Shown in pieces: positions 26,501 through 37,537 of a stretch of DNA of 64,000 nt. Numbering within the stretch: the first letter of the stretch is position 1; every line of letters begins with the position of its first letter. The stretch lies in NCBI GenBank assembly GCA_019359745.1, contig JAHHGT010000008.1, positions 62,001 through 126,000 of the forward strand, in the 5' to 3' direction. This stretch comes from Aphanothece saxicola GSE-SYN-MK-01-06B (GTDB lineage: Bacteria > Cyanobacteriota > Cyanobacteriia > PCC-6307 > Cyanobiaceae). Under the pieces are notes generated by a model. The model ran no database searches, was not told the DNA's origin, and saw only the letters and a program-made list of their open reading frames with translations. Made by a program: the position numbers and the translations under genes.

Positions 26501-27924
26501 TGGGCGGTCGCCTTGAGGCGGTCGGCCTCGAAGCGTTCCAGCCGCAGCAAGCGGTCGCGCCACACCAGCGCCGCCTGCCAGGGCCCCACGAGCCGCTGGG
26601 ACGTCTGCCCCGTCTCCAGCCGCAGGCGCGGCGCCGCCAGGCGGCCATCGGCCCGCAGGCGGCCGGCAAGGGGCTGCCGCAACCACACAGGCAGCCTGGC
26701 GGCGGCGGGAAAATCATCGGGATTCAGGCGCCAGCGGGCATCCAGGGCCAGCGAACGGCCGACGCTGCCGCTGGCCCTGAGCGTGGAGGCCCCCAGCCGG
26801 CCATCCAGCCGGGCGATGCGCAGCAGTCCGGCCTCCCAGCGGCCCTTGAGGTCGGCCTTGAGGGGTTGGCGTCCCAGCGGGTGGCGCGGCGGTGGCTGGA
26901 CGACGAGCTGGAGATCCAGGCGGCGATCCGCCTCGGCCCTGGCCGTCAGGCGGCCGCCCCAGGGGCCGTAGCGCCAGGGGCTGGCGGGCAGGATCAGGGC
27001 CCTCTCCCGGCAGCTCAGGGGCAGCCGCTCCGCCGTCAGCGGCAGCGAGCCCTTCTGCAGCTGCCAGCGGAGGGCCCGCAGCTCCAGGCCGCCGTCGCAG
27101 CGGGCCAGACCCTGGTTGATGTTCAACCCCAGGCGTCCGTCGGCCACGCCAGCGAGGAGCCCCCCGGCCCGGTCACCGGCGGGGAGCAACGACCGCAGCG
27201 ACGCCAGGGGAAAACGGCGGGCCGTCAGCCGTCCCTGCCACTGTTGCTTCTGCCATTGGCCCCCACCGTCTACCAGCAGCGAGCCACCGCCGTTGCCGGC
27301 CGGGGGCGCCAGCCGCAGGCCCAGGTCGATCGCCCGGCGGTGCAGCCGTATCCCCACCTGGCCCGAGAGGGCCAGATCGAGGGGCCGGGCCGTCGCTCCG
27401 GCACCCCAGACCCGCAGGGCTCCGGGCTGGAGCAGACCCAGGCGCAGGTCGATCCGGGGCGGCTCGCGCCCGGGGGGCGCCGACCCCAGCACCCAGAACT
27501 GGCCCTTGGCATTGCGGCGCAGGTCGGCCCGGGCCCCCTGGAGGCCCAGATCCAGCACGGGCCCCCGCAACCAGAGGCTGGCCCACGGATCGATGCGCAG
27601 ACGCACCGCCTCCACCGCCACGGTGGAGCCATCCTGGGGGCCGGCCAGAAAGCGGCTGGGCCCGATCCAGAAGCCATCGGCGCTCAGTCCCCGGTAGGGA
27701 CCCATGACGAGCGGACGGCCCATGGCCGTGCCGATCTGGCGCTCCAGGGTGGGGCGGAAGCGGGCATAGAGGCCGGCGACGATCCGGTCGAACCAGAAGA
27801 CCCCGAGACCCAGGCCCGCCCCCGCCAAACCAACCGCCAGAAACCCCTTCCACGCGCGCCGGCGGGCAAAAAGAGACTGGTTGTCAGGCTTCCAACGCAT
27901 CCACCGGGGTCGGTCGCCGTCCAT
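23566..27924 (-). CDS. tamB: TamB / Tic236-type translocation and assembly module protein
   Basis: 1452 residues. An N-terminal membrane anchor (WKGFLAVGLAGAGLGLGVFWF, about 25-45) is followed by a very long beta-rich, repetitive region and the C-terminal DUF490 domain, with PFPYLAFEDLSLRLGPDLRVV-like strands near 1160, then LNQLNLILVVVSVSGPADRIAENL and LVALIGGNSLAGL, ending GAWQSLLQVFLRF with terminal Phe. TamB bridges inner and outer membranes and, with an Omp85 partner, helps insert outer-membrane proteins or transfer lipids; the chloroplast relative is Tic236. No tamA is adjacent. ATG at 27924 gives MDGDRPRW; a second ATG at codon 9 is possible. A 1739-codon open frame on the other strand is a shadow. 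Confidence 0.9.
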   Translation of the reverse strand: MDGDRPRWMRWKPDNQSLFARRRAWKGFLAVGLAGAGLGLGVFWFDRIVAGLYARFRPTLERQIGTAMGRPLVMGPYRGLSADGFWIGPSRFLAGPQDGSTVAVEAVRLRIDPWASLWLRGPVLDLGLQGARADLRRNAKGQFWVLGSAPPGREPPRIDLRLGLLQPGALRVWGAGATARPLDLALSGQVGIRLHRRAIDLGLRLAPPAGNGGGSLLVDGGGQWQKQQWQGRLTARRFPLASLRSLLPAGDRAGGLLAGVADGRLGLNINQGLARCDGGLELRALRWQLQKGSLPLTAERLPLSCRERALILPASPWRYGPWGGRLTARAEADRRLDLQLVVQPPPRHPLGRQPLKADLKGRWEAGLLRIARLDGRLGASTLRASGSVGRSLALDARWRLNPDDFPAAARLPVWLRQPLAGRLRADGRLAAPRLRLETGQTSQRLVGPWQAALVWRDRLLRLERFEADRLKATAQLPLSFQTGKGLVAGPLLAQVGAENYPLARLNPLLGTTLQGQLDVAGSIAGPLAELRPDLQLRLRQPGAGPLLLRETWQGSLKDRSLDLTAVAPTPQGRLTALLDRRWQPVRASIERDGGLLTLDGRPAGYRWLARAFPLRGLSVATGPNRRLRRLEGDLSGRGRLGLQPLSFDGRVELLSPQFLGVGGRRIQADVAYDDRQYRVKGRIEPLGEGSIAATVSGRWNGPFRARFEARQLSTLLFRQLSDAWPIWRGASAPKRGQASDLGSLMIDTMAGTVTDQLLALGQAEERVAARVQAASRASRAERLERLQARIDADLLLSGPDFARTRADLKATGHLWYNQGDRAQSLAGKPFEVRLEGPLSGGSGSFSLTDLPLSLLALLTPLPENLRGSLAARGRYRLGGVRPELSVDLALVEGRLGEEALALERGRVELKAEGIGLDLALRAEGASRSVDLAGTIPLVASQQGLELRLATRGDGLRFLTRLGGQAFEWQEGGADLQLLVRGSLDDPIANGFLRLRDLRCRFIGQEVREVEATILFDFEQLVVQEFRARVGPNGVVGGEGRLGLFRPLAQDKTLLMTLEQVPFSVPRLVAVGDGQLHLSGSLVAPVLGGDVAISRGTINVQPGQLAASEPVSDQPVQPRTMPELLEAKWNFQQPLVLLGPDVESTTAEALRASVPRFPYLAFEDLSLRLGPDLRVVIPNIANFTTAGRLRINGRLDPSLRASGVVRLLGGRLSLFTTSFSLDPDAPNVAIFTPSMGLVPYLDIALRTRISDSLSVISPAGVGEIGPSVQNAPNQAGLSALNQLNLILVVVSVSGPADRIAENLKLRSSPPLPQERLVALIGGNSLAGLSGGGAGAALATVVGQTLLSPLLSSLSDALGQRVSLALYPTYVNQAIDTQQEGTTRRRVPPQLVLGAEIGVDITNRFSMSVLAAPNRSDVPPQVTLTYKASDTFNLQTSVDTEGAWQSLLQVFLRF

Positions 27925-27967
27925 GGCGGCCGCAATATAAGGGGCTTGTCACGCCTTCCCCAGCCCC

Positions 27968-28447
27968 ATGGCCGCTGATCCAATCCTGCTTGTGGCCGGC
28001 ACCTGGCTGGGTGCCGCCAGCGGCGTGCTGGCGGTGCTCACCATCGCCGGGTTCCTCTCCCGCTGGGGGATTCGCTTCCGTCTGGTGGGGATCACCAGCT
28101 TCACGACCCTGCTCTCGCTCTCCTGCCTCGCCTTCGCCATCAGCTACAACCCGCGGGTGAGCGTGCCGGGGGCGATCCAGGTGCCCGTCGTGTTCGACAA
28201 CGGCACCGATCTGGTCATTGCCGCCGCACCGGCCGATCTGGAGATCGCAGCGGCAGCGCCCACGGTGGAGCAGGTGGCCCGCAACCTGCGGGGTGGCGGG
28301 CGTGGCGGCAGTGGTGGTGGCGCTGCTGGCCAGGTCCGGGTGCGGCTGCGGCGGGTGGAGGCTGTCGAGCCGGGGCTGGCGCGGCCCGTGGTGCTGGCGG
28401 AAACCACCCGGGAACTGGCGACCAGCAGCCTCGACGACGCGGTCTGA
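27968..28447 (+). CDS. Ycf51-like (DUF2518) membrane protein
   Basis: 159 residues. Two hydrophobic segments (about 5-29 and 40-60) flank WGIRFRLVGITSF, and the following VPGAIQVPVVFDNGTDLVIAA is characteristic of Ycf51, a protein conserved in cyanobacteria and some plastids and of unknown function. The C-terminus has a Gly/Arg-rich linker (RGGGRGGSGGGAAGQVRVR) and is shorter than I expect for the family. It is divergent from tamB across 43 bases and 6 bases upstream of a DUF4332 gene. Confidence 0.82.
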   Translation: MAADPILLVAGTWLGAASGVLAVLTIAGFLSRWGIRFRLVGITSFTTLLSLSCLAFAISYNPRVSVPGAIQVPVVFDNGTDLVIAAAPADLEIAAAAPTVEQVARNLRGGGRGGSGGGAAGQVRVRLRRVEAVEPGLARPVVLAETTRELATSSLDDAV

Positions 28448-28453
28448 TCCCTG

Positions 28454-28855
28454 GTGGCGCAACCCTTCCAGCCAGCGGCCCACATGCGGCGGGAGCAGCA
28501 GCGCCTGCGCCGGGACGGCATCGAGAGCTGGGACGCCGTGGCCGCCCTCGATGACAGAGACCTCCGGCAGCTGGCGGCCTCCGGAGAAGCCAGCGAGGCC
28601 AAGCTGATCCGCCTGCGGGGCCAGGCCCGGCTGGTGAGTGCCGTGGGGCTGGCCCCAGAAGAAGCGGCTCTTTTGCTGCATGGGGGCATCGCCAGTCCCG
28701 CCGGTCTGGCCAGCGCCGATCCCCAGCAGTTGCTGCTGCAGCTGGGCCGGTTGCAGCGGCGGCTCACCGGTGCCGCCGTACCGCCAGTGGATCTGCCCCT
28801 GGTGCTGGACTGGATCCGCCGGGCCAGGCAGGCCTCCAGTCGCTCCCCGAACTGA
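28454..28855 (+). CDS. DUF4332-type helix-hairpin-helix protein
   Basis: 133 residues from a GTG 6 bases after the ycf51-like stop. The sequence has repeated helix-turn-helix hairpin patterns: RRDGIESWDAVAALDDRDLRQL and LLLHGGIASPAGLASADPQQL, as in DUF4332 proteins, which carry two HhH-like units seen also in DNA-binding proteins. There is no membrane segment. Cyanobacteria often carry such proteins; the role is not established. Confidence 0.65.
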   Translation: MAQPFQPAAHMRREQQRLRRDGIESWDAVAALDDRDLRQLAASGEASEAKLIRLRGQARLVSAVGLAPEEAALLLHGGIASPAGLASADPQQLLLQLGRLQRRLTGAAVPPVDLPLVLDWIRRARQASSRSPN

Positions 28856-28917
28856 CCCTCGGTCCCGCGTCACCCAGGCGGGGGTGACTGGAATAGAGAA
28901 AACGGACGGAGGCAGTG

Positions 28918-29244
28918 ATGCCCCCAGTAACCCGCCTTTCTCCCCCTAAAGCCACGAACCACCCCCTTCGCAGGCGCCTCACCGCCCTGCTGTGCGCCAC
29001 CTGCCTCACCGCCGTGGCGGCGCCCATGGTCCGCGCCCAGTCCGCCCTGCTCGAATCGGTGAAACAGAATCCGGCCCTGGCCCAGAGCCTCTGTCAGCAG
29101 TTCCGCCAGCTGAACGCCCAGGGCGTCTCGGCCACCTCCAAGGCCTCGATTTCCGGGCTGGCCAGCAGCCGGGGCCTGAGCCCCATGGATGCGGAAGTGC
29201 TGGCCACCTATGTGATCGGCCTGCACTGCTCCACGGTCTTCTGA
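28918..29244 (+). CDS. Small exported cyanobacterial protein
   Basis: 108 residues with a signal peptide (RRRLTALLCATCLTAVAAPMVRAQ, cleaved near residue 41). The mature ~65 residues, helical with two Cys (SLCQQF and GLHCSTVF), could form one disulfide in the periplasm. ATG 28918 is preceded by GGACGGAGG at a good distance; a GTG one codon earlier is also possible. No family function is recognised. It precedes the S15-type hydrolase gene by 5 bases. Confidence 0.7.
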   Translation: MPPVTRLSPPKATNHPLRRRLTALLCATCLTAVAAPMVRAQSALLESVKQNPALAQSLCQQFRQLNAQGVSATSKASISGLASSRGLSPMDAEVLATYVIGLHCSTVF

Positions 29245-29249
29245 AGCCC

Positions 29250-30863
29250 GTGGTCCGGACCCTGGACGCCACCTTGCAGCTGGCGGACGGGGTCCTGCTG
29301 GAGAGCCGCCTGTGGCAGCCCCACGGAGACGGCCCCTGGCCCGTGCTGGTGATGCGCCAGCCCTATGGCAGGGCGATCGCCTCCATCGTGACCTACGCCC
29401 ATCCGAGCTGGTATGCGGGCCATGGATTCCTGGTGGTGGTGCAGGACGTCCGCGGCCGTGGTGCGTCCGAAGGCCACTTCGACGGCTTCGCCCAGGAAGC
29501 GGCCGATGGGGCCGCCACCATCCGCTGGGCCCGGGCCCTGGCGGGCAGCAACGGCCGGGTGGGCACCTACGGCTTCTCCTACCAGGGCCTGACCCAGCTG
29601 CTCAACAGCGGGGGTGACGACGACGCGGCCCTGCCGGACTGCCTGAGCCCGGCCATGTGCGGCCTCGACGAGCGCCTGCACTGGGCCAGCGAAGGCGGCG
29701 CCCATTGGTGGGCCCTGGGGCTGGGCTGGGCCCTGCAACTGGCGGCCGAAGGCTGCCGGCGCCGCGGCGACGAGGCCGGCTGGCGCCAGATCCGCCGCAG
29801 CCTCCAGCAGGGCCAGTTCACCGACGAGGGGCTGGCCCTGCTGGAGCGCCACGACCCCACCGGCATGGGCCTGCGCTGGCTGCGGCAGGACCCGAGCCGC
29901 CTGGAGGACTGGACACTCCACACCGCGGCGCCGGCGCTGCTGCGCCGACCGATGCTGCTGATCGGGGGCTGGCACGACCCGCACCTGAACGGCGTGCTCG
30001 ATCTCCGGGCCCGGGCCCGCGCCGCCGGCGGCAGCCCAGAACTGGTGATCGGGGCCTGGAGCCACCTCGACTGGAACGGCGGCCTCGACAGCACCCTGCT
30101 GGCCTTTTTCCGGCGACATCTGCAGGATCCGCCATCTCCTTCCGCGGCCCCGCCACCGAACGCCGAGGCCCCCATCCGCCTGCAGTGCTGCGCCACCGGC
30201 ACCTGGCACAGCGCGGGCGATCCCAGCGAGCCGCAGGAGACGGCCATCGCCTGGTCGCTGCATTCCGGTGGGCTGGCGGCCATCCGCTGCGATGAAGGCG
30301 AACTGCGACCGGCGCAGGGGCCAGCGGGAAGCGGCGTGGTGGTGCTGGTGCATGACCCCTGGCGGCCGGCGCCCGGCCGGGGCGGCCACCTCGGCCTGGT
30401 GCCCGGACCGGTGCAGCGCGCTGACCTGGATCGGCGCGCCGACGTGGCCTGCTTCAGCACCGCCCCTTTGGAGCACGATCTCTGGCTGCTCGGCACCTTT
30501 CGCCTGCAGCTGCGGGTGAGCGCCGACCAGCCCAGCTTCGATCTTTGCGCCGCCCTCTCCGAGGTGAGTCCCGATGGCCAAAGCGTGCGCCAGCTGAGCA
30601 CCGGCGTGGCCCGCTACGGCCCCAGGGAGTCCGCCGCTGCGGGATACCGCAGCCTGGCCCTGCAGCCCCTGGCGACCCTGGTGGCCGCCGGGCAACGGCT
30701 GCGGATGTCCCTGGCGGCGGCGGCCTGGCCGCTGATTGCCGTCAATCCCGGCGACGGCAGCCTGCCTGCGGGGGGGAGTGGCCCCGGACACCGGGTGATC
30801 AGCCTGACGCTCGACCTCCACGGCAGCCGGCTGGGGCTGGAGCCCCTGATTCGGGCAAACTGA
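29250..30863 (+). CDS. CocE/NonD-type serine hydrolase (X-Pro dipeptidyl-peptidase S15 family)
   Basis: Starting at GTG 29250 (no ATG is nearby) gives 537 residues. The alpha/beta-hydrolase part has VRGRGASEGHFDGF (69-80), Ser110 in GTYGFSYQG, Asp243 in LLIGGWHDPHLNG and His272 in IGAWSHLDW, the expected triad order. The C-terminal ~230 residues are the beta-rich jelly-roll domain (X-Pro C-terminal) ending RVISLTLDLHGSRL. Relatives hydrolyse esters, acylated antibiotics or Xaa-Pro peptides; the substrate cannot be told. No signal peptide is visible, so it is probably cytoplasmic. Confidence 0.85.
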   Translation: MVRTLDATLQLADGVLLESRLWQPHGDGPWPVLVMRQPYGRAIASIVTYAHPSWYAGHGFLVVVQDVRGRGASEGHFDGFAQEAADGAATIRWARALAGSNGRVGTYGFSYQGLTQLLNSGGDDDAALPDCLSPAMCGLDERLHWASEGGAHWWALGLGWALQLAAEGCRRRGDEAGWRQIRRSLQQGQFTDEGLALLERHDPTGMGLRWLRQDPSRLEDWTLHTAAPALLRRPMLLIGGWHDPHLNGVLDLRARARAAGGSPELVIGAWSHLDWNGGLDSTLLAFFRRHLQDPPSPSAAPPPNAEAPIRLQCCATGTWHSAGDPSEPQETAIAWSLHSGGLAAIRCDEGELRPAQGPAGSGVVVLVHDPWRPAPGRGGHLGLVPGPVQRADLDRRADVACFSTAPLEHDLWLLGTFRLQLRVSADQPSFDLCAALSEVSPDGQSVRQLSTGVARYGPRESAAAGYRSLALQPLATLVAAGQRLRMSLAAAAWPLIAVNPGDGSLPAGGSGPGHRVISLTLDLHGSRLGLEPLIRAN

Positions 30864-30885
30864 GCCGACCCGAACCCCGTCGCCC

Positions 30886-31656
30886 ATGCCGCGCCCCCAA
30901 CCGCGCCGAGCCCTGATCGGCCTGACGCTGCTCCTGAGCAGCCTGGCGGTGCTGGCCCCGCGTGGGTCCTGGGCCCAGGCCGTGCCGATTCCCACCAGCA
31001 CCGGCCAGCCCAGCGCCGCCCTGAGCGAAGCGAAGGCCCGCGCCGCCGCTGAGCGGATCCTGACCACGATCCGCAACGGCGATGCCCAGGCCCGATTCAA
31101 CCAGTTCTCGCCGACCCTGCAGGGCGTCAGCAGCCCCAGCATGGTGGCCGCCACCATGAAGACCCAGCCCAGGCTGTTGCGCTGGACGATCCGCAGCATC
31201 CAGCCCGGCTATGACTCGAGCACGGTGGAAGCCACCCTGGTCACCAGCGCCGGCCAGCGCGATCTGCTGATGGTGATCGATGCCGACGGCCGCATCGACG
31301 GGTACCACTTCAACGTCACCGACCAACCGGCCGAAGAGGTGGTGCGGGACTTCATCAGCGCCCTCTCGGCTGGTCACTTCATCTCCGCCAGCAGCTTCCT
31401 GTCCCCCGTGATGCAGGAACAGATCTCCCAGGCCCAGCTGCAGCAGAAATGGCTCAACCTGCAGCGCATCACCGGCAACTTCGTGCGGGTGAAGAGGGTC
31501 GGACGGGTGGAGAGCACCCCGGACATGCGGCTGGTGATCGTCAACACCGAGTTCAACCGCCTCACCGACAATCTCTTCGTGACGCTGGATGCCCAGAACC
31601 AGATCGTCGGCGTGGATTTCCCCACGGATCCCGCGCCGCCCTCGCCGCCGCGCTGA
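30886..31656 (+). CDS. Exported protein with two DUF3887-like domains
   Basis: 256 residues. A signal peptide (ALIGLTLLLSSLAVLAPRGSWAQ) is followed by two similar ~95-residue units, about 50-145 and 150-250. Each has a helix, then strands, e.g. ERILTTIRNGDAQARFNQFSP against VRDFISALSAGHFISASSFLSP, and a VIDADGRIDG/LDAQNQIVG strand. DUF3887 is an NTF2-like fold of unknown function often found beside hydrolases. It follows the S15 hydrolase by 22 bases and precedes glgB by 33 bases, so it may share a transcript, but no functional link is evident. Confidence 0.75.
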   Translation: MPRPQPRRALIGLTLLLSSLAVLAPRGSWAQAVPIPTSTGQPSAALSEAKARAAAERILTTIRNGDAQARFNQFSPTLQGVSSPSMVAATMKTQPRLLRWTIRSIQPGYDSSTVEATLVTSAGQRDLLMVIDADGRIDGYHFNVTDQPAEEVVRDFISALSAGHFISASSFLSPVMQEQISQAQLQQKWLNLQRITGNFVRVKRVGRVESTPDMRLVIVNTEFNRLTDNLFVTLDAQNQIVGVDFPTDPAPPSPPR

Positions 31657-31689
31657 GCACGCGCTTCCACCGACGTAAGCTCCCGGCGC

Positions 31690-34002
<2,313 letters not shown>

Positions 34003-34112
34003 AGCGAGCCGGCTCTCGCCGCAAGAGGGCCCCATGCCACGACTGGTGACAGGAGAGGCCGGAGGCCGGGGGTGCTCGGTTAGGTTTCGCCGTTGACCTT
34101 CCGACCGGCGCA

Positions 34113-35171
34113 ATGACTGAATCCGCCCCCCTGCTGCTGCGCGCCGCCCGAGGTGAGCAGGTGGAGCGACCACCGGTCTGGATGATGCGCCAGGCGGGCC
34201 GCTACATGAAGGTCTACCGCGACCTGCGCGACCGCCATCCCGGCTTCCGCGAACGCTCGGAGAACCCGGATCTCTCCTACGAGATCTCGATGCAGCCGTT
34301 CCACGCCTTCCGTCCCGACGGCGTGATCCTGTTCTCCGACATCCTCACGCCCCTGCCGGGGATGGGGATCGACTTCGACATCATCGAGAGCAAGGGGCCG
34401 ATCATCGAGCCCGCCATCCGCAGCCAGGCCCAGGTGGACGCCCTGCGCCCCCTGGATCCCGCCGAAGCCCTGCCCTTCGTGGGCGAGGTGCTGAAGCGGC
34501 TGCGGGCCGATGTGGGCCATGCGGCGGCGGTGCTCGGCTTCGTAGGCGCCCCCTGGACCCTGGCGGCCTATGCGGTGGAGGGCAAGAGCTCCAAGACCTA
34601 TTCGGTGATCAAGGCGATGGCCTTCCGGGAGCCCGCCCTGTTGCACCAGCTGCTGGGTCACCTGGCCGATTCCATCGCCACCTACGTGCGCTACCAGATC
34701 GACAGCGGCGCCCAGGTGGTGCAGCTGTTCGATTCCTGGGCCGGTCAGCTGAGCCCGACCGACTACGACGTCTTCGCCGCCCCGTACCAGAAGCGTGTGA
34801 TCGACCAGGTGAAGGCCACCCACCCCGACACGCCCCTGATCCTCTACATCTCGGGCAGCGCCGGCGTGCTGGAGCGCATGGCCACCACGGGCGTCGACTT
34901 CATCTCCCTCGACTGGACCGTGGACATGGCCGATGGCTGCGCCCGCCTGCCCCAGCACCTGGGTGTGCAGGGCAATGTGGACCCCGGCCTGCTGTTCGGC
35001 ACGCCTGAGGCGATCCGGGCGCGGATCCTCGACACGGTGCGCAAGGCCCGCGGCCGTCGTCACATCCTCAACCTGGGCCACGGCATCCTGCCCGGCACCC
35101 CGGAGGACAACGCCCGCGTCTTCTTCGAGACCGGCAAGGCTGTGACGGAGCTGCTGGGGGCCGCTGTTTGA
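34113..35171 (+). CDS. hemE: Uroporphyrinogen decarboxylase
   Basis: 352 residues, cytoplasmic; removes four carboxyl groups from uroporphyrinogen III to give coproporphyrinogen III on the route to heme and chlorophyll. Signature [13 protein letters not shown] (20-32) carries the conserved Arg; [12 protein letters not shown] holds the essential Asp; [12 protein letters not shown] and [12 protein letters not shown] are also family motifs. The 3' end overlaps the TTG start of the next gene (TTGA), indicating coupling. Length is normal. Confidence 0.97.
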   Translation: MTESAPLLLRAARGEQVERPPVWMMRQAGRYMKVYRDLRDRHPGFRERSENPDLSYEISMQPFHAFRPDGVILFSDILTPLPGMGIDFDIIESKGPIIEPAIRSQAQVDALRPLDPAEALPFVGEVLKRLRADVGHAAAVLGFVGAPWTLAAYAVEGKSSKTYSVIKAMAFREPALLHQLLGHLADSIATYVRYQIDSGAQVVQLFDSWAGQLSPTDYDVFAAPYQKRVIDQVKATHPDTPLILYISGSAGVLERMATTGVDFISLDWTVDMADGCARLPQHLGVQGNVDPGLLFGTPEAIRARILDTVRKARGRRHILNLGHGILPGTPEDNARVFFETGKAVTELLGAAV

Positions 35172-36199
35172 GCGCCGCCACCTCCGGGCCCCAGCGGATC
35201 CTGATCACCGGTGCCAGCGGTTGCGTCGGCCAGTACATCGCTGAAAACCTGCTGGCCAACAGCGACGCCCACCTGCTGCTGCTGCTGCGGGATCCCGCCA
35301 AGCTCAGCGCCGTCCCCGCCGACCACCCGCGCATCACCCTGCTGGTGGGCGACCTGCGCGAGCTGGGCCCCCACGCCGCCGCCATCGCCAGCGCCGACCG
35401 GATCATCCACACGGCCACCGCCTGGGGGGATCCCGAGCGGGCCCAGGCGGTGAATGTGGTGGCCGTGAAGGAGCTGCTGCGGCTCACGGATCCGGATCGC
35501 CTGCAGCAGGTGATCTATTTCTCCACCGCCAGCATCCTCGACCGCCAGCTTCAGCTGCTGCCCGAAGCGATGGCCTACGGCACCGAGTACATCCAGACCA
35601 AGGCCACCTGCCTGCAGGACCTGGAGCGCCATCCGCTGGCGCCGAGGATCGTGGCGGTGTTCCCGACGCTGGTGTTCGGCGGCTCGGTGGGGACGGCCGA
35701 TCCCCATCCCACCAGCTACCTCACCGCCGGGCTGAAGGAGGCCTTCGGCTGGCTGTGGCTGGCCCGCTGGCTGCGCACCGACGCCAGCTTCCACTTCATC
35801 CACGCCGCCGACATCGCCACGGTCTGCGCCCACCTGGCCACCACCCCCCACGGCCCCAATCCGGAGCCGGGCCAGGGGCCGGTGCGGCGGCTGGTGCTGG
35901 GTCAGGCGCCGGTCACGATCAACGGCGCCGTGGCCTCCCTGTGCCGCTGGCGGCGGGTGTGGGTGCCACCGGTGGGCATCGATCTGCGCGGCTGGCTGAT
36001 CGAGGGGCTGATCAAGCTGCTGCGCATCGAGGTGAACGCCTGGGACCGCTTCTCAATCCGCCAGCGCCACTTCGTGCACCAGCCGGTCAGCCCGCCTGAG
36101 CGCTTCGGGCTGGTGAGCCTGGCTCCCAGCCTTGAGGCGGTGCTGGAGACGGCGGGCGTGCCGCACCGGGGCCGGCTCGGGGCGAAGCGCCAGCCCTGA
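35168..36199 (+). CDS. NAD-dependent epimerase/dehydratase (extended SDR) next to hemE
   Basis: 343 residues from a TTG overlapping the hemE stop. The Rossmann nucleotide-binding [17 protein letters not shown] (14-30), VGDLREL, and [18 protein letters not shown] are typical of extended SDRs; a [10 protein letters not shown] segment contains the Tyr-x(3+)-Lys region in modified form. The long C-terminal part ([16 protein letters not shown]) is less conserved. Cyanobacteria commonly have an SDR gene after hemE. The substrate is unknown; a tetrapyrrole, carotenoid or lipid link would be speculation. Confidence 0.75.
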   Translation: MSAATSGPQRILITGASGCVGQYIAENLLANSDAHLLLLLRDPAKLSAVPADHPRITLLVGDLRELGPHAAAIASADRIIHTATAWGDPERAQAVNVVAVKELLRLTDPDRLQQVIYFSTASILDRQLQLLPEAMAYGTEYIQTKATCLQDLERHPLAPRIVAVFPTLVFGGSVGTADPHPTSYLTAGLKEAFGWLWLARWLRTDASFHFIHAADIATVCAHLATTPHGPNPEPGQGPVRRLVLGQAPVTINGAVASLCRWRRVWVPPVGIDLRGWLIEGLIKLLRIEVNAWDRFSIRQRHFVHQPVSPPERFGLVSLAPSLEAVLETAGVPHRGRLGAKRQP

Positions 36200-36317
36200 G
36201 CCGCCAGCTGCGGCGACCAATTGTTGCGAATGTGTCGGGGGGCCCCACCGCAAGGCGGCCGTTGCCTAATTTGATCCGGTTGCACGTGCTATCAGGCACC
36301 CTCCTTCGCACCTTCCC

Positions 36318-36659
36318 ATGCGTCGTCTTCTTTCCCTGTTCGCTCTCTGCCTGGCGCTGGTGCTGGGTGCCGCCCCGAGCTTCGCCGCCGATGCGGCCCA
36401 TGGCGGCCAGATCTTCTCCGCCAACTGCGCCGCCTGCCACATGGGTGGCGGCAACGTGGTGAACGCCGAGCGCACCCTTAAGGCCGATGCACTGGCCTCC
36501 TACCTGGCCAACTACGACGCCGACCACGAGGCCGCCATCTCTTACCAGGTCACCAACGGCAAGAACGCCATGCCCGCCTTCGGTGGCAAGCTCAGCGAAG
36601 GCGACATCGCCGACGTGGCCGCCTACGTCGAAGACATGGCCTCCAAGGGCTGGGCCTGA
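36318..36659 (+). CDS. petJ: Cytochrome c6
   Basis: 113 residues with a thylakoid-lumen/periplasm signal peptide ([20 protein letters not shown], cleaved before ADAAHGG). The mature class I c-type cytochrome has the heme site CAACH (37-41) and axial Met85 in GKNAMPAF, and ends [14 protein letters not shown], normal for cytochrome c6. It carries electrons from cytochrome b6f to photosystem I or to oxidase. It is a single gene with its own terminator just downstream. Confidence 0.97.
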   Translation: MRRLLSLFALCLALVLGAAPSFAADAAHGGQIFSANCAACHMGGGNVVNAERTLKADALASYLANYDADHEAAISYQVTNGKNAMPAFGGKLSEGDIADVAAYVEDMASKGWA

Positions 36660-36708
36660 TCCACGCCCTGCTGGTCCACCTTCCATCCGGACTGGCCTTC
36701 ATCACTTC

Positions 36709-36736
36709 AAAGCCCCAGTTGAACTGGGGCTTTTTT
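36709..36736 (+). terminator. Rho-independent terminator after petJ
   Basis: AGCCCCAGT and ACTGGGGCT form a perfect 9-bp GC-rich stem with loop TGA, followed by TTTTTT. It is preceded by an A-run, so it could also end transcripts of the convergent minus-strand gene at 36763. Confidence 0.9.
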
Positions 36737-36762
36737 GTGGCCACCGGGGCGCCAGGCAGGGC

Positions 36763-36969
36763 TCAGATCTCGTCCCGGCAGGCGGCCAGCACCGCCAGGT
36801 AGAGGTCCTCGGGCACGTCGCGAATGTCGTATTCGGAGGGCAACATGCCGTGGACATGGCGGTGCACGACCCGCCAGCAGTCGCGCTCCGGTTCAAAGGC
36901 GCCACCGAGGGACTGGGATTCGGCGGCCAGGGCGGCCACCAGGGACTGGTCGTCGGCGGCGGAGGGCAT
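36763..36969 (-). CDS. Hypothetical cyanobacterial protein (68 aa)
   Basis: Start at ATG 36969 (MPSAADDQSL); an in-frame upstream extension looks non-coding. The small acidic protein contains CWRVVHRHVHGMLPSEYDIRDVPEDLYLAVLAACRDEI, a compact helical pattern. No family is recognised. Its transcript runs toward petJ and could use the same hairpin terminator. It is divergent from the exported protein gene at 36998 across 28 bases, so promoters must overlap or lie inside the genes. Confidence 0.6.
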   Translation of the reverse strand: MPSAADDQSLVAALAAESQSLGGAFEPERDCWRVVHRHVHGMLPSEYDIRDVPEDLYLAVLAACRDEI

Positions 36970-36997
36970 CGGTGACAGACGGACTGGAGAGGCGAGA

Positions 36998-37372
36998 ATG
37001 GGGCTCAGCCGCGACCCCATCATGGCGATCCGCCCCTCCGCCGAGCTGCTGGCAGGCCTGCTGGCCGGAATGGTGCCACTGGCCCTGCCCCTGGCGATGC
37101 AGCCGGCCCTGGCCCAGGCGGTGTCGCCCAATCAACCGCTGGCGATCGAGGCCAGCCCGGGGTTGCCGCCACCGGCCTGCCGGTTGGTGGTGCCAAGGAG
37201 CGACGTGGTGCTCCAGCCCCTGCGGATTCATCCGGCCCAGGTGGCCCAGAAGAACAGTTTTGGCTGCCTGTCGGCGGCGGATGCCCGCTACGGCCCCGAC
37301 GGTTGCCCCAGCCAGCTGTGCGGCCAGAAGCACGGGTACCAGGTGCCCCTGCCGCCGTGGGCCGGCCCCTGA
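36998..37372 (+). CDS. Hypothetical exported protein with Cys-rich C-terminus (124 aa)
   Basis: ATG 36998 has GGAGAGG at a suitable distance. A signal peptide (about 15-40, LLAGLLAGMVPLALPLAMQPALAQA) is followed by a Pro-rich stretch and three C-terminal cysteines in FGCLSAADARYGPDGCPSQLCGQ. Such an arrangement suits a small oxidised periplasmic protein. No family recognised. It precedes clpB by 165 bases. Confidence 0.6.
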   Translation: MGLSRDPIMAIRPSAELLAGLLAGMVPLALPLAMQPALAQAVSPNQPLAIEASPGLPPPACRLVVPRSDVVLQPLRIHPAQVAQKNSFGCLSAADARYGPDGCPSQLCGQKHGYQVPLPPWAGP

Positions 37373-37537
37373 GATCCACTGGCAGAGCCCCGCAACGGGC
37401 GGTTGGCCACCCTCACCTGTACGGCCTGCACGCCTGGGGGGAGGAGGGCCGAACGGGGCGGTTCGGTCCTCCCACTCGGCCAATTCCGAAGGCATTCATA
37501 CGGTTGCTGCATTGCCAGCCCCAGGGAGATTCCAACC

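Noticed and set aside
22759..27978. Very long plus-strand open frame (1739 codons) across the ROK kinase and tamB genes
   Set aside because: It is a GC-driven antisense shadow: the opposite strand encodes clear ROK and TamB proteins, while this frame is Gln/Gly/Arg/Pro-rich without any domain.
29208..31199. Minus-strand open frame of 663 codons opposite the S15 hydrolase and DUF3887 genes
   Set aside because: Both plus-strand genes have domain evidence; the antisense frame is low complexity.
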